Part shown: positions 1-9,473 of the stretch, piece by piece | How the letters are laid out: the number at the start of each line of letters is the position of its first letter | Position numbering within the stretch: position 1 is the stretch's first letter | Origin: Isoperla grammatica | Taxonomy: Eukaryota; Arthropoda; Insecta; Plecoptera; Perlodidae | Direction: 5' to 3' | Length of the DNA stretch: 64,000 bases | Assembly: GCA_945910005.1 (NCBI GenBank) | Contig: OX246746.1 | Span: 39,008,579 to 39,072,578, forward strand | Translations under genes and position numbers: made by a program | Notes under the pieces: model-generated | What the model saw: only the letters and a program-made list of their open reading frames with translations | Databases searched by the model: none | What the model was told of the DNA's origin: nothing

Positions 1-111
1 GCGTAGCGGTATACCATGTGGCTTGCAGACCTTTTACATTGTGTGCTAGGCGACACGTACCGTGGCTTGCTGTTAGTCTTTATTCTCGTGCCACAGTAAG
101 GCATGCTAGCA

Positions 112-900
112 CAGGGTTGCCACCAAGTAATTTTTTTAATCCTCCGAAGATACCAAAAAAATCCTCAAAAATCCTCCAAAACACATTTATTCTGCCGTAA
201 CTTAGCATATTATAAAGTGTGAAAGAATAAATTTTTTTTAGGTTATGCGTTATGCCAGATGATCTTTAAGAATTTACATTTACATTTTAATTTATATATA
301 AATAAATAATACATTTATTTATATATATATCCCTACGTATATATAAACAAGAAACAAGCGACGCAATCGAGTACAAATCTAAACGAACAGCCGTCCGCGT
401 AGTGGAAACCAGGCAAAGAAGTCAGTCGTCACGTCACGGGCTCACGCTCACGGTTCTGCTTGTTACTAACGAGGCACAGGCAACGCGCTCTATCGTACAC
501 TAAACAAACACACACGTTCTGGAAAGTTGACGATAGAGGACGCTACTTACTACTAGACCAATCACAACGCTTTAGGTACCGCATTGGCTGTCTCCCACAC
601 AAGCTCCGCCCTCTGCTTGCTAGTATAGTAAGACAACTTACAAAAAAACAGTTGAAATCTCGATATTTCACGCGTGTTTTGAGACATCGTGTCTATGCTG
701 CGGGTTCAAGTGTAGATTGTCCAACTTTACTTTTTACGTTATTAAATCGTTCTTTATGGCGGAATTTTCAAATTATAGTAAATTTCACGGTTTTTACAAT
801 AATAGTAGAAAATCCGCCAATTTGGCCGTTAATCCTCATGTCCGCGTGGCACCCTAAAAATCCGCAAAAGAGGATAAACTCCGCAAAAACGGCAACCCTG
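112..900. mobile_element. hAT-type non-autonomous element with 8-bp target duplication
   Basis: The element begins CAGGGTTGCC (112-121) and ends with the exact complement GGCAACCCTG (891-900). It is flanked by identical 8-bp copies of TGCTAGCA at 104-111 and 901-908. An 8-bp duplication with short CAGGG-type ends is the hallmark of hAT transposons. The interior contains the recurring words TCCGC and AAAATCC, but no reading frame resembling a transposase. The open frame over 460-906 runs across the right terminus, so it is not a gene. The 8-bp duplication is itself palindromic. The element is related to the copy at 6137-6869, whose ends read CAGTGTTGCCAA. Confidence 0.85.
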
Positions 901-914
901 TGCTAGCATATATG

Positions 915-1020
915 GTAAAATAAACATTCATTTCTTGTATTATATTTTATTGCAGCTCTGTTAGATTACACTGAAGATGTCGTAGCAAGTATGGGCATGG
1001 CCACAATAATATTAGCATTG
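915..1020 (-). mobile_element. 3' end of a retroelement (minus strand)
   Basis: Read on the minus strand, this stretch carries GCTACGACATCTTCAGTG, then a GCTGCAATAAAATA word and an (ATACA)-like tail. The same words occur at 50170-50235, inside another LINE, ending in (ATACA)n. It is therefore the 3' end of a dispersed retroelement family, truncated at its 5' side. No coding sequence is visible. It lies within the PLGRKT-like gene region, downstream of exon 2. Confidence 0.5.
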
Positions 1021-1883
1021 TCAAGCAATGACATTCATTTCCCATGACACTTGGCTGCTTGTAAAATTGCCTATATTGTAGGCAATGGGCACATTTATTA
1101 TACTTTGTTTTGTTTTAACAGAACTCAAATTGGAGTAGTTTAGGTGTTAGGACTTAGGGTACGTGTATATTGCTAAGAACAGCATCGTGGTCTAACAAAC
1201 ATTATGTGGGTATTGGCAGCTAAGAACAGCAGCTGAATCTATAAAACACAGTAAAACTAAGAAGACAATCTTTATAAAGCTTACTTGATCTGAATACAAA
1301 GAGCAACAGGAATTAAGGATGTGCTTATCCACCACAGATATAGACCAACAGCAGGAGAGTCCACTCTCGTATACCTGAAGGGGGTGATTGGGTGTTTTTA
1401 CCGGCCCACATGAAAGTATTTGGGTTCTGTGTGGAGCGGCACACTAGTGTGCGCTGTAAGATTTTCACAGAATTCTATTGGCAGATTGGCCCAAATCAGG
1501 GAAGCAAAAACGATAAAACTGAGTAACGCACCATGCAATACAAATTTAGGAATAAGCCTATGCATGGCCCATAATGAAGGTAGCCTAATAAATATGGATG
1601 TATTACAAAACTAGAGAGCGAATGAATCAGTTGGACCTGTGGACAACTATAAAATGTCATGCATAGCCAGAGCCTACTAGTAGGCCAGCGTAGTGTTGCA
1701 AATTACCTTTTTTATCATGACGAAAAGTAAAAGTTAGTTTTAGTTTTTTTTCACTACCGGTAGCCTAATTACATGACAATTACGTACCGTACTGTGAGAA
1801 CTATCTATAATTATTTCTGACTAAATGTATACAATTAAAGAAATAACATGCCTAGCTACTAGCTAGTAAGTAGGCCTACTAAC
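1021..1883. other. Probable intron of the PLGRKT-like gene, no gene seen
   Basis: AT-rich sequence between the minus-strand exon 2 and the retroelement end at 915-1020. I looked on the minus strand for the next PLGRKT exon, which should encode a basic stretch followed by a second membrane segment, and did not find it. The 64-codon open frame at 1420-1614 has no recognisable features. Confidence 0.4.
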
Positions 1884-2850
1884 CCTGCCAGCATGCCCAC
1901 AGCTGCCAGTGCATAGAATGATCCTAGCCAGTACAACAGCTCCCGTGCACGAGCTAATTGCATAGCAAGCATGCGCTCGCGCATTTGATTCTGCATTTGA
2001 ATTTGACGCTCTACCTGAAAAGAGACAGTTCAAGTTAATAGTAGCCTATACAGTAGTACATCTACAGGTAAAACAAATTACGAAATACCTAGCATAATTG
2101 ATTAGAAATGATAAACTAACATTTACAGACACTAAGCATAATTCATATCATAGTAGCAACAGACACTACCTGACCGTGGTCAATGACCCTACCACATTTT
2201 AGAATTTTATGATTTAGGCCACCTAGCTACATAAAAAGAACCTTGCCATAATGTCCACCTCCCTTAATTGAGAGGCATTGAAAAACTGTAAGTTGCATGT
2301 TTAAGGTTTAAACCATCTATTAAATTGAATGTCATGACTAAGGAAATAAAATTAATCACCTAATATCCTATCCATATAAAAATTTCATTGATAAACGTTT
2401 GTGCCTGACAGAAAATACATGTTTCTGTTTTATTTACTGAATTACGCTAGGCCTTCAATAGTTTTTAATTTTAAAAAATCAAAGGGGTGATTGCTCCCCC
2501 AGATCTTTCCCTACATCCAATTGGCCTTAATGAAACAGTTAATGTTTTTAAGATCTAATTTCCATTTTAAAAGCATATTCAAAGTAAATAATTTACAAAT
2601 ATGAATAATTTATAACATAGTCATAGGCTAACTCATAATAATAAATTGCATGTTCCCCACAGAAAATCAGTTCTTCTAAGAAAGGGGGTAGACAATAAAT
2701 ACAAATGTAATTTTATTTATTACATTAATGATAAAAACTAAGATCTAGTTAGTTAATTTAGGTATTTACAGTGATTTTGTTCATTTCCGTGAAAAACTCT
2801 TGATTTTTCTTTAGGTTGTCTTCCATTGTACGAGTAAACATATTCCCCAT
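1884..2850 (-). CDS. PLGRKT: Plasminogen receptor KT-like protein, first two coding exons (partial)
   Basis: Minus-strand exon 1 (2850-2770) starts at ATG and encodes MGNMFTRTMEDNLKKNQEFF and seven more residues. This is exactly 27 residues, as in the vertebrate protein. It ends in phase 0 at a GTAAAT donor. Exon 2 (2014-1884) follows a strong pyrimidine tract and TTTCAG. It begins VERQIQMQNQMRERMLAMQL and continues through a hydrophobic segment (YWLGSFYALAAVGMLAG) to a GTTAGT donor, leaving phase 2. The RQ.x.MQ.xMRER.xAMQ pattern plus the first membrane segment is the core of PLGRKT, a small two-pass membrane protein that binds plasminogen through a C-terminal lysine. The remaining exons (second membrane segment, C-terminal half) are not in the window and would lie to the left of base 1. 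Both exons are too short to stand out as open frames. Family identity is recalled from protein knowledge, not searched. Confidence 0.85.
2015..2769 (-). other. Intron 1 of the PLGRKT-like gene
   Basis: A 755-bp AT-rich intron with donor GTAAAT (minus strand from 2769) and acceptor CTGTCTCTTTTCAG ending at 2015. No nested element with recognisable ends is seen. Confidence 0.7.
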
Positions 2851-2950
2851 GTTGAATATTGTCGTATCCAGCACACACCTTAACTAACAAACCAAAGAAT
2901 ATATATCAAACACGTGAAGGAGAAAGTAACTGCCTCCACTATCACTACGT

Positions 2951-3171
2951 GCGGACTGGGCTCGCAATTGGCGGTGCGAGCCGAGTTTAGTGCGCACCGA
3001 GTTCGACAGATAAACACCTCAGCTCAAGCTTATTTAAGTTCTGTTAAGAAGTCGATCCAGCCCGGTTTAATACGACTAGGGATAGAGTTTAATAGGAGTC
3101 TGGATTGAAGTATGCTTGCTAAAAAGGTTGCGAACTCCGTGCGTACTGAAGTCAGTCCGAACCCAGTCTGC
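2951..3171. repeat. Imperfect inverted repeat, MITE-like
   Basis: GCGGACTGGGCTCG (2951-2964) and TAGTGCGCACCGAGTTCG (2988-3005) are mirrored by the complements of CGAACTCCGTGCGTACTG (3131-3148) and CGAACCCAGTCTGC (3158-3171), with a few mismatches. The pairing order is symmetric about ~3060. This suggests a decayed short inverted-repeat element just upstream of the PLGRKT-like gene. The exact termini and target duplication are not resolved. Confidence 0.45.
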
Positions 3172-3286
3172 TTGATAAACGTAGTATATATCTGGTTTCG
3201 TTCCTTCAAAAGTTAAACACAATAATAACTCTTAACATTGGAGAGATCAAAAGGCAGAGTTATTGCAGGCTGGAGCTAGTGACTAT

Positions 3287-3630
3287 GACTACGTATATCA
3301 CGCAAGTTTAAGGCGCCTAGGATGAAGGCGCCTTGGTTCCAATCGGTTGCAGAGTGTGGTATACACGTCGAATTTACCTCAAGGCGGCGGCGATCCAACT
3401 CACTTGGGCAAGCGAGTTGGAGGTTAGAATTCACTTTGATTTAAGTGATATAAACATCAAAGCGGCTCCGCGATGCACGGCCTGTGTTGTGATTGGCTGA
3501 ATTCGCAGCCGGTGTAGATAAGGGCGCTCCAGATTGACGTGATATACGGAGCAGATTCCTCACTCATCTACCGATTGAAAGCAAAGCGCCTTCATCCCAA
3601 GCGCGTTAGAATTGCGTGATATACCTAGTC
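3287..3630. mobile_element. MITE with ~70-bp imperfect terminal inverted repeats
   Basis: The left end starts GACTACGTATATCACGCAAG. The right end, read on the minus strand, starts GACTAGGTATATCACGCAAT. Both arms continue with matching GGCGC..GGATGAAGGCGC and AATCGGT words for about 70 bp. The terminal word is shared with the element at 47891-48488, so both belong to one TIR family. The flanks are only weakly similar, so the target duplication has probably decayed. There is no coding capacity. Confidence 0.7.
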
Positions 3631-3810
3631 CATGTCTACTACTAAGTAAACAGGATTTTTACACATGTGATAACAGGAATCAGTGTTGTTAAGTAGCATG
3701 CAACTTGTAACATATTACTTTCTTTGGTGGTAAACAAGTATTTGTAACAAAAATCGCCACCTCTATGGTTTCACCCCGTGAGCTGAGAGCTACAACTAGG
3801 CCTACTAGTG

Positions 3811-5271
3811 ACTCTTGACATTATCCCCCGCTCTACAAACGTAAAGATGCTTGGCCTGGCACTCACCGAAAATCTAGATTGGTCAACTCACATCAGCAAT
3901 GTTGCCAACAAAATCTTAGCAGGCTGCTACGCAATACGTAAGCTTAAACAAATAGTACACCCCCACGTCCTCTTACTAGTTTATTTTGCCCACATCCACT
4001 CCCATTTATCATACGGCCTATTGTTTTGGGGAGCCTCTCCCCATGCCAACAGAATATTTATTCTTCAAAAAAGAGTGATACGAATAATTGCAGGCATCTC
4101 CAGGAAACATTCTTGTAATGAACTCTTCAGGGAACTGGGAATTCTTACTCTGGCATGTACCCTTATCCAATCAGCAGCATTGTTTGTTCGCACCAATAGT
4201 AATCTATTCCCTCTAAATGCATCCGTGCACAGCCACTTCACTAGAGCCAACCTCCACATCCACAGACCTACCCACAATCTGTATCTCTTTTTGCGAGGTC
4301 CCGAATATCTCTCATCCACCATCTACAACAGGGGTGCCCAACTTAATTTAGAAGTGGGCCACATGGCATAATTATTCAATGTTGGCGGGCCACATATATA
4401 CACGTAGATAGTCTGGTTATTCTATATCCATATCAGATTCCCCGTCAGAAAATGGTCTTCCCTCCGCTCCTTGTAATTGTGTGCAACACGAAAACTAGCG
4501 CCGACAGACGCTTGATTCTCATTTACCTTCTTTTTAAACATACTGTGCTGCGATACAAGATTTATCTCAAGTTCATGTACCTTTTCAATTCAAAATTAAT
4601 CTTTCATATTTATCACACTCGTTTTTGTGCTTCGAGTCATAATGATACCTTTGCAAGATCACAACTAAAGGGGTGAAACAAATTTGCGAGAACATTTTGT
4701 AAAACAGTAGCATTTGTTGTCTGTGCCAGTAGAGTCCTCGCTAGTTTGTAAGTCGAATGTCGCCACAGAAAACAATAATACCGCCCCTTCCTCGGCTTCC
4801 AAGAAAGTAGGCTTGACCAAGAACAAAACTAGAAGTAGATACAAAAGGATTGTGATCATTTTTCGCTGCGAAGTCTAAAATATAGCAAAGTCTAAAAATA
4901 TATAAATAAAAAATATAGCGAAGTCTAAAATATATATAAAATATATATAACACATATCCACCGAATAAATTTCAAAACGGTGTGCTTTCAGATAAAACTG
5001 AATTTTCTTCGTGGGTTTACTCATGAGACTGGAATGTAAGTGGGAGGTGTGGGCCAGATGAAATGGCTTTGCGGGCCGTATGTTGGGCACCCCTGATCTA
5101 CAACAAGCTCCCTAACCACATCAAAACCTCTCCCACCCTGCCCTCCTTCAAACACAACTTGAAGATATTTCTCATGGCCAGAAGCTTCTACTCAATCAAT
5201 GACTTTCTCTCGAGTAAAGTGAAGTTGTTTCACTCATGTTGTTTCTTTTATCAATATCAATATCAATATTA
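3811..5271 (+). pseudogene. C-terminal part of a LINE reverse transcriptase, split by a hAT insertion
   Basis: The frame from 3811 encodes the post-catalytic part of a non-LTR reverse transcriptase: VKMLGLALTENLDWSTHI, then a run of connecting residues, a LSYGLLFWG segment and a LQKRVIRIIAG segment. This layout is typical of Jockey/CR1-type elements. The frame stops making sense at 4329, where a 767-bp hAT element begins. It resumes after the duplicated ATCTACAA, at 5104, with a PNHIKTSP...FKHNLKIFL tail, which is the usual C-terminal end of these proteins. The catalytic domain and everything upstream are missing, so this is a 5'-truncated copy. Confidence 0.8.
4329..5095. mobile_element. hAT (Charlie-like ends) non-autonomous element inside a LINE
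   Basis: The ends are CAGGGGTGCCCAAC (4329-4342) and GTTGGGCACCCCTG (5082-5095), exact complements. The 8-bp duplication ATCTACAA sits at 4321-4328 and 5096-5103. Subterminal GGGCC(A/G) words recur near both ends, as in hAT-Charlie relatives. The interior is AT-rich with short iterations of CGAAGTCTAAAATATA (4866-4940) and has no transposase. The element splits a LINE reverse transcriptase frame, so the order of insertion is clear. Confidence 0.93.
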
Positions 5272-5540
5272 AATCACACTTATTTATAACATCACATACA
5301 TGTTAGGCTAATCTCCCTTCTCTGTCACATATCTGATATTTGTATTTATATCTGTATTGTATTGTATTATATTTTATGTATTGTGTCTGTGTAATGGCCA
5401 GCGTGCCATCTATCATGTTTATTTCAATTTAAATCTAGTACAATACTTTTATCATACCTTTAGTAATAAGACCATGACAATACCTATATTTGTACAATGT
5501 ACCAATCAACAGGTTAATAAATTATCTTATCTTATCTTAT

Positions 5541-5606
5541 CTAGGCCTACCTAGGCCTACTAGCCTAGGCCTACTAAAGATCATGTAGGCCTAGGCCTAG
5601 GCCTAG
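5541..5606. repeat. TAGGCCTA palindrome cluster
   Basis: CTAGGCCTA words are iterated directly after the LINE tail. Similar clusters occur at 5853-5930, 7746-7800, 37600-37655 and 48678-48700. The octamer is a perfect palindrome. Its density here is far above chance, and it occurs in both intergenic and intronic sequence. Function is unknown. Confidence 0.7.
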
Positions 5607-6128
5607 CTGTGGCTGTAACTGTGCTACTTTTAAAAAGTAGCTTTAACAACACTGAAAGTAATTATAGGCTTAGGATGACAAAATGAGGGTAAACATGTCA
5701 CTTGGTCGGATGTTATGACCAAGTGAAAACAGTAAGGTTCGCTAGACAATAATTAAGCATTGATGGGATCAGTGCCTTAAGCCATTTTTGCTGACCATTT
5801 AAGCTGACCTTTGAATATTTTTGTCCATTCATAACCTCACAAACTGAGAGGCGTAGCAAGGCTGCCTAGGCCTACCTAGGTAAGTAGGATAGGCATCTAG
5901 CCTAAACTAGGCCTAGGCCTAGGCCCTAGACTAACAAGCTTTCGCCACAATGTGTATAAGTGTATTATGTCTACCAAAAATGAAAGCTACTTACAGCAAC
6001 AACTCGTTTTAACAAATTTCTCTGGTAAATAGTTTGACCGACAACAAAAACAATGTTATAAATCATTGGGTTGTGATAGCGTGTGTCAAGACTCAAACCA
6101 GCGTCAAACTAGCACCAAGCACCCAGCA
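5607..6128. other. Intergenic, no gene seen
   Basis: AT-rich sequence with a second TAGGCC cluster at 5853-5930. No coding frame, RNA gene or element terminus could be supported. Confidence 0.4.
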
Positions 6129-6136
6129 CCCAGCAC

Positions 6137-6869
6137 CAGTGTTGCCAACTGTTGTGGCAACGTGTCCGCTAAAAGTTTCTAAATATCCACCAGATTTCAC
6201 CTTCATACCGCTAGATTTACAAAATGTCATCAAAGCAACAAAAAACATACAATATTCTCCACACAGGGGTGAAATATTGTTTTTATGGATTTTATTTCTA
6301 CAACTTCGTAAAACCTTAAACTCAAAGAAAGTAAATATATTTTGATCACACGTTATTCAAAATAATTGCAGTCTTCTTGTGCAGGAAAAAATTTTATTAA
6401 CATTATCACAATAATAAAAAAATAATAAAACAGTAATTTTTAAATAAGTTGTTAAAAAATTAAACAATCATTCTAATTCTGGCTCTTACCTTACTCCAAC
6501 TGCCTGAACATGATATTGATATCATTTGCATCTGCAGCATCACCTGCTTCGTCGTCGGTTTTGGAGTTTTTTTTTTTTTTTTTCAGATTCAGATTCTTTA
6601 TTGATAATGAATACAGTAATTACAATTATATAATATCACTGACCCCCAGTGAGTATGGATGGGAGTATGATTGGCCGTTTTTTTTCATTTATGAGGTAAA
6701 ATTGAGTTTTACCTACAATTCCGCCAATTCCGCAACTTTTGTTTAAACCGCCAGTTCGCAAATCACACACCTCCAGGTTTTGCCGCTAGCCGCGATTTTT
6801 ATTTTTGACCGCGAATTGAATCTCAAAACCTCCAGATCTAGCGGCGAAACCGCTAAATTGGCAACACTG
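6137..6869. mobile_element. hAT-type non-autonomous element with 8-bp target duplication
   Basis: The ends are CAGTGTTGCCAA (6137-6148) and TTGGCAACACTG (6858-6869). The 8-bp duplication CCCAGCAC lies at 6129-6136 and 6870-6877, inside a small CAGCACC repeat. The terminal sequence and internal CCGCTAAA words tie it to the element at 112-900. There is no transposase. A poly-A retroelement end on the minus strand is nested inside (6567-6660). Confidence 0.85.
6567..6660 (-). mobile_element. Retroelement 3' end nested in the hAT element
   Basis: On the minus strand the sequence reads AATAAAGAATCTGAATCTGA followed by about 17 A. This is a polyadenylation signal plus tail. Only about 80 bp upstream of the tail are plausibly part of the insertion. 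It sits entirely inside the hAT copy, so it inserted later or was carried by it. Confidence 0.5.
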
Positions 6870-6877
6870 CCCAGCAC

Positions 6878-7387
6878 CCACTTGATATAAGAGGCCAGGC
6901 GCACCAACTAATAAAATAAAATGTACAGCTACGCGTTGCAAGCGTTGAGAGCGAAGCGAAGGCGCGAGGTTCGCGTTGGCCTGTTTACTGCGACGCGAGG
7001 CGAGGGAAATAAATAGGCCGGCAAAACAGCAGCATGAGTACGAAATTCATTGAATCTTCATCGTAGGAATATAATTACATGGTTTCACCTAAATAAAACA
7101 TTTCTTGACCAATCAGAGTGTTATGCGGGCCTATGTACGTCCACTGTATTTGAAATGACGTGCGTTTGATTTAACGAAAATCCAGAAAACTAGACTAGGA
7201 AATGAGGTTAGGAGTCTACAACAAATCTTATTGTTACTTTTTACCGTAGACATATGGTTTTACATGATGTCGTTTCAAGCTTTCGATGTACCTCTGTCTC
7301 GTATTGCGGCGTTATTAAAAATAATAACATTGTTCAGGGAAGAAGTTATCTCTGAAAACGCATGTTTATTAATTGGGGTACCATACA
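6878..7387. other. Intergenic, inverted match to the foldback loop
   Basis: 6921-6985 contains an AGAGCGAAGCGAAGGCGCGA segment whose complement, with differences, occurs at 9040-9115 in the central loop of the foldback element. No gene is recognised. Confidence 0.35.
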
Positions 7388-8093
7388 AGGTTTGTTCAGT
7401 TGACCCGATCCAAACAGCTCAGAGCAGAAAAAAGCAGAAATGGCTGTTCAGGTGACAAACTTGAGCCGTTCGGTGGCTGTTCAGTTGACACAAGCAACTC
7501 GATATCGAGCAGGTCGAACATGTTCGGCCTGCTCGATTGAAAAGGGAGGATCAGACTCGAGCAGAGCTGAATTGCGCGGGATTTTAAATCTCATGTGTTA
7601 GGCCTACATAACCTCTACGCAATGTCCGACGAGTCTGATAATCGTAACAGATGAAAACGGCTATCCAATTGTGCAGAATGATTGCCATTTCTACCAAGTA
7701 CCAGGTAGGTGTACGCAAATGCCTAATATATTGTTTATTTTACAAGCTAGGTAGGCCCTAGGCCTATAGGCTAGGCACCCCCTAGGCCTAGGCCTAGACC
7801 TGGTTTCACGATTAATACCTGCTGTTTTAGACTGTTTATAAATAACAATTATTATTTTTAACAGACATTAACAAATATTAACAGCTATTATGCTAAATAA
7901 AAGCTACAACTAGACCCACTAGTTTGAATTTGACGCGTAAACACTGCGCTGGCTGCTCGGTATCGTTCAGCTGACAAAACAAGAACATCTGTTCTTTTCT
8001 GCTGGGAACGCCCTACTTCCTGTTCGTATGACGTATTTCCGCACAGCTCTATGTTGCTCTAAACTGTTTGGATCGGGTCAACTGAACAAACCT
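7388..8093. mobile_element. DNA element with 30-bp perfect terminal inverted repeats
   Basis: Positions 7388-7417, beginning AGGTTTGTTCAGTTGACCCG, are exactly complementary to 8064-8093. Further inside, GTTCAGTTGACA- and GCTGTTCAG-type words recur in both halves, giving subterminal symmetry. No target duplication is visible, so the family cannot be assigned. The interior holds a TAGGCC cluster (7746-7800). It also has one exon-like stretch ending at a CCAG/GTAGGT donor at 7704/7705. Confidence 0.7.
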
Positions 8094-8173
8094 AGAACCC
8101 TGCCTAGTTCGGCACTGCCACTTGATACGTGTTCGGCAAAAAATCGAGGTGGCCGTGGGGAGGCGCGACGCAA

Positions 8174-9009
8174 AACTCGAAGTTTGTGGTAGATAGACTG
8201 AAATCAGCCAATTTCTATGTTTTATGCATATTTTAACCAAAAACGACCAAAAAACTCAATTTATGCATTTTCATAATACTCGTGCAGAATGCAAACTATA
8301 ATTCTTATTTTTCAACAGAGGGTGTCAACTTCCTAAGAAGTTATTAAAATGTGACGAAACGGACAAATTGTGCTTATTGGAGCCTGAAACGCTCAAAAAC
8401 AACGATTTGTCATTTTTGGTTGAAACCCTTAGGAATCCTAGCCGTATGCAAGATTCCTCTTAAAACTGGAAGTTTGTGGTAGATATACTGAAATCAGCCA
8501 GTTTCTATAATTCATGTATATTTTAACCAAAAACGACAAAACAACTCAATTTATGCATTTTCATAATACTCTTGCAGAATGCAAACTAACATTCTTATTT
8601 TTCAACGGTTGGTGTAACTTCTTAAGTAGTTATCGAAATGTGACGACATGGACAAATTGTGCTTATTGGAGCCTGAAACGCTAAAAAACAACGATTTGTG
8701 CAATTTGGTTGAAACCCTCAGGAATCCCAGCCGTATGCAAGATTCCTCTTAAAACTGGAAGTTTGTGGTAGATAGACTGAAATCAACCCATTTCTATAAT
8801 TTATGTATATTTTAACCAAAAACGACCAAAAAACTCAATATTTTATATCATACAAATAGTACTGAAATCCCACCCTTTAGTAGATTATTGCTCTCATAAG
8901 ACTTTAATTGAACCACATTTATTTCTTGTTAGTAAATGAACACTGCTCAACATAATTAACAACAATATGTTAAATACTTGCATTATTTTAAACACGTTTT
9001 GGTAAATAC
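8174..9009. repeat. Left arm of giant foldback element, ~290-bp tandem unit
   Basis: The word AGTTTGTGGTAGATA recurs at about 8180, 8470 and 8759, giving a period near 290 bp. Each unit carries a CCAAAAACGACCAAAAAACT-type segment and an ATTTATGCATTTTCATAATA segment. After the last unit a 157-bp non-repeated segment (about 8853-9009) follows. Its exact complement, with few differences, opens the right arm at 9474-9630. Confidence 0.85.
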
Positions 9010-9473
9010 ACAACTTGAACCATGTCTGGCGCGAAGGTTTTCTCCTCGCGAGCTCGCGTGAAACTCGGCCGCTGATTGGAGCTCACGCCCTCGCTTCGCT
9101 CCCAACGCGTAGCTGTAAATCGACTATTAAAAACAGACAAATAAACACGATTACAAATTATTATAGACATAATAGGGAAGTCTCATCAAAAATAAATATT
9201 CCTCAAAGCACCTAAAAATGGAAGATCATTATCTAAAAATACGGGCGGTATAATTTGTATATCTGAGAAGCGTATATTTCCAATTCTATTAGCATTTTAA
9301 GTTTGAAATTTGGAACTTCTTGTTCCGTAATTGAAAAACGGCTCTTGAAATGCATTGAAGTATTCTTAATAATATCAACGATATTAAGTTGGACATTTTA
9401 CAATATCTAGGATGCAGTGACTTTACCACAATGTCTTTTATGCCACTGTTTTCTTCTGAAAATACATTTTGAT
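9010..9473. other. Central loop of the foldback element
   Basis: A 464-bp spacer between the inverted arms. It includes a GC-rich TCGCGAGCTCGCG-containing stretch (9045-9115) with a partial inverted match to 6921-6985. No transposase or other gene is recognisable in either strand. Confidence 0.6.

Larger units (their letters stand above)
3811..5541 (+). mobile_element. 5'-truncated LINE with (TTATC)n tail
   Basis: This entry covers the reverse transcriptase remnant, its 3' untranslated region (5272-5519) and a 3' tail of TTATC repeats at about 5520-5541. The tail is preceded by AATAAA. Such microsatellite tails mark the 3' ends of Jockey/CR1/L2-type elements. The 5' truncation point is near 3811. 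The hAT insertion at 4329-5095 is younger than this copy. Confidence 0.75.

Noticed and set aside
460..906. 148-codon open frame as a host gene
   Set aside because: It lies within the hAT element, runs across its right terminus and has no recognised domain.
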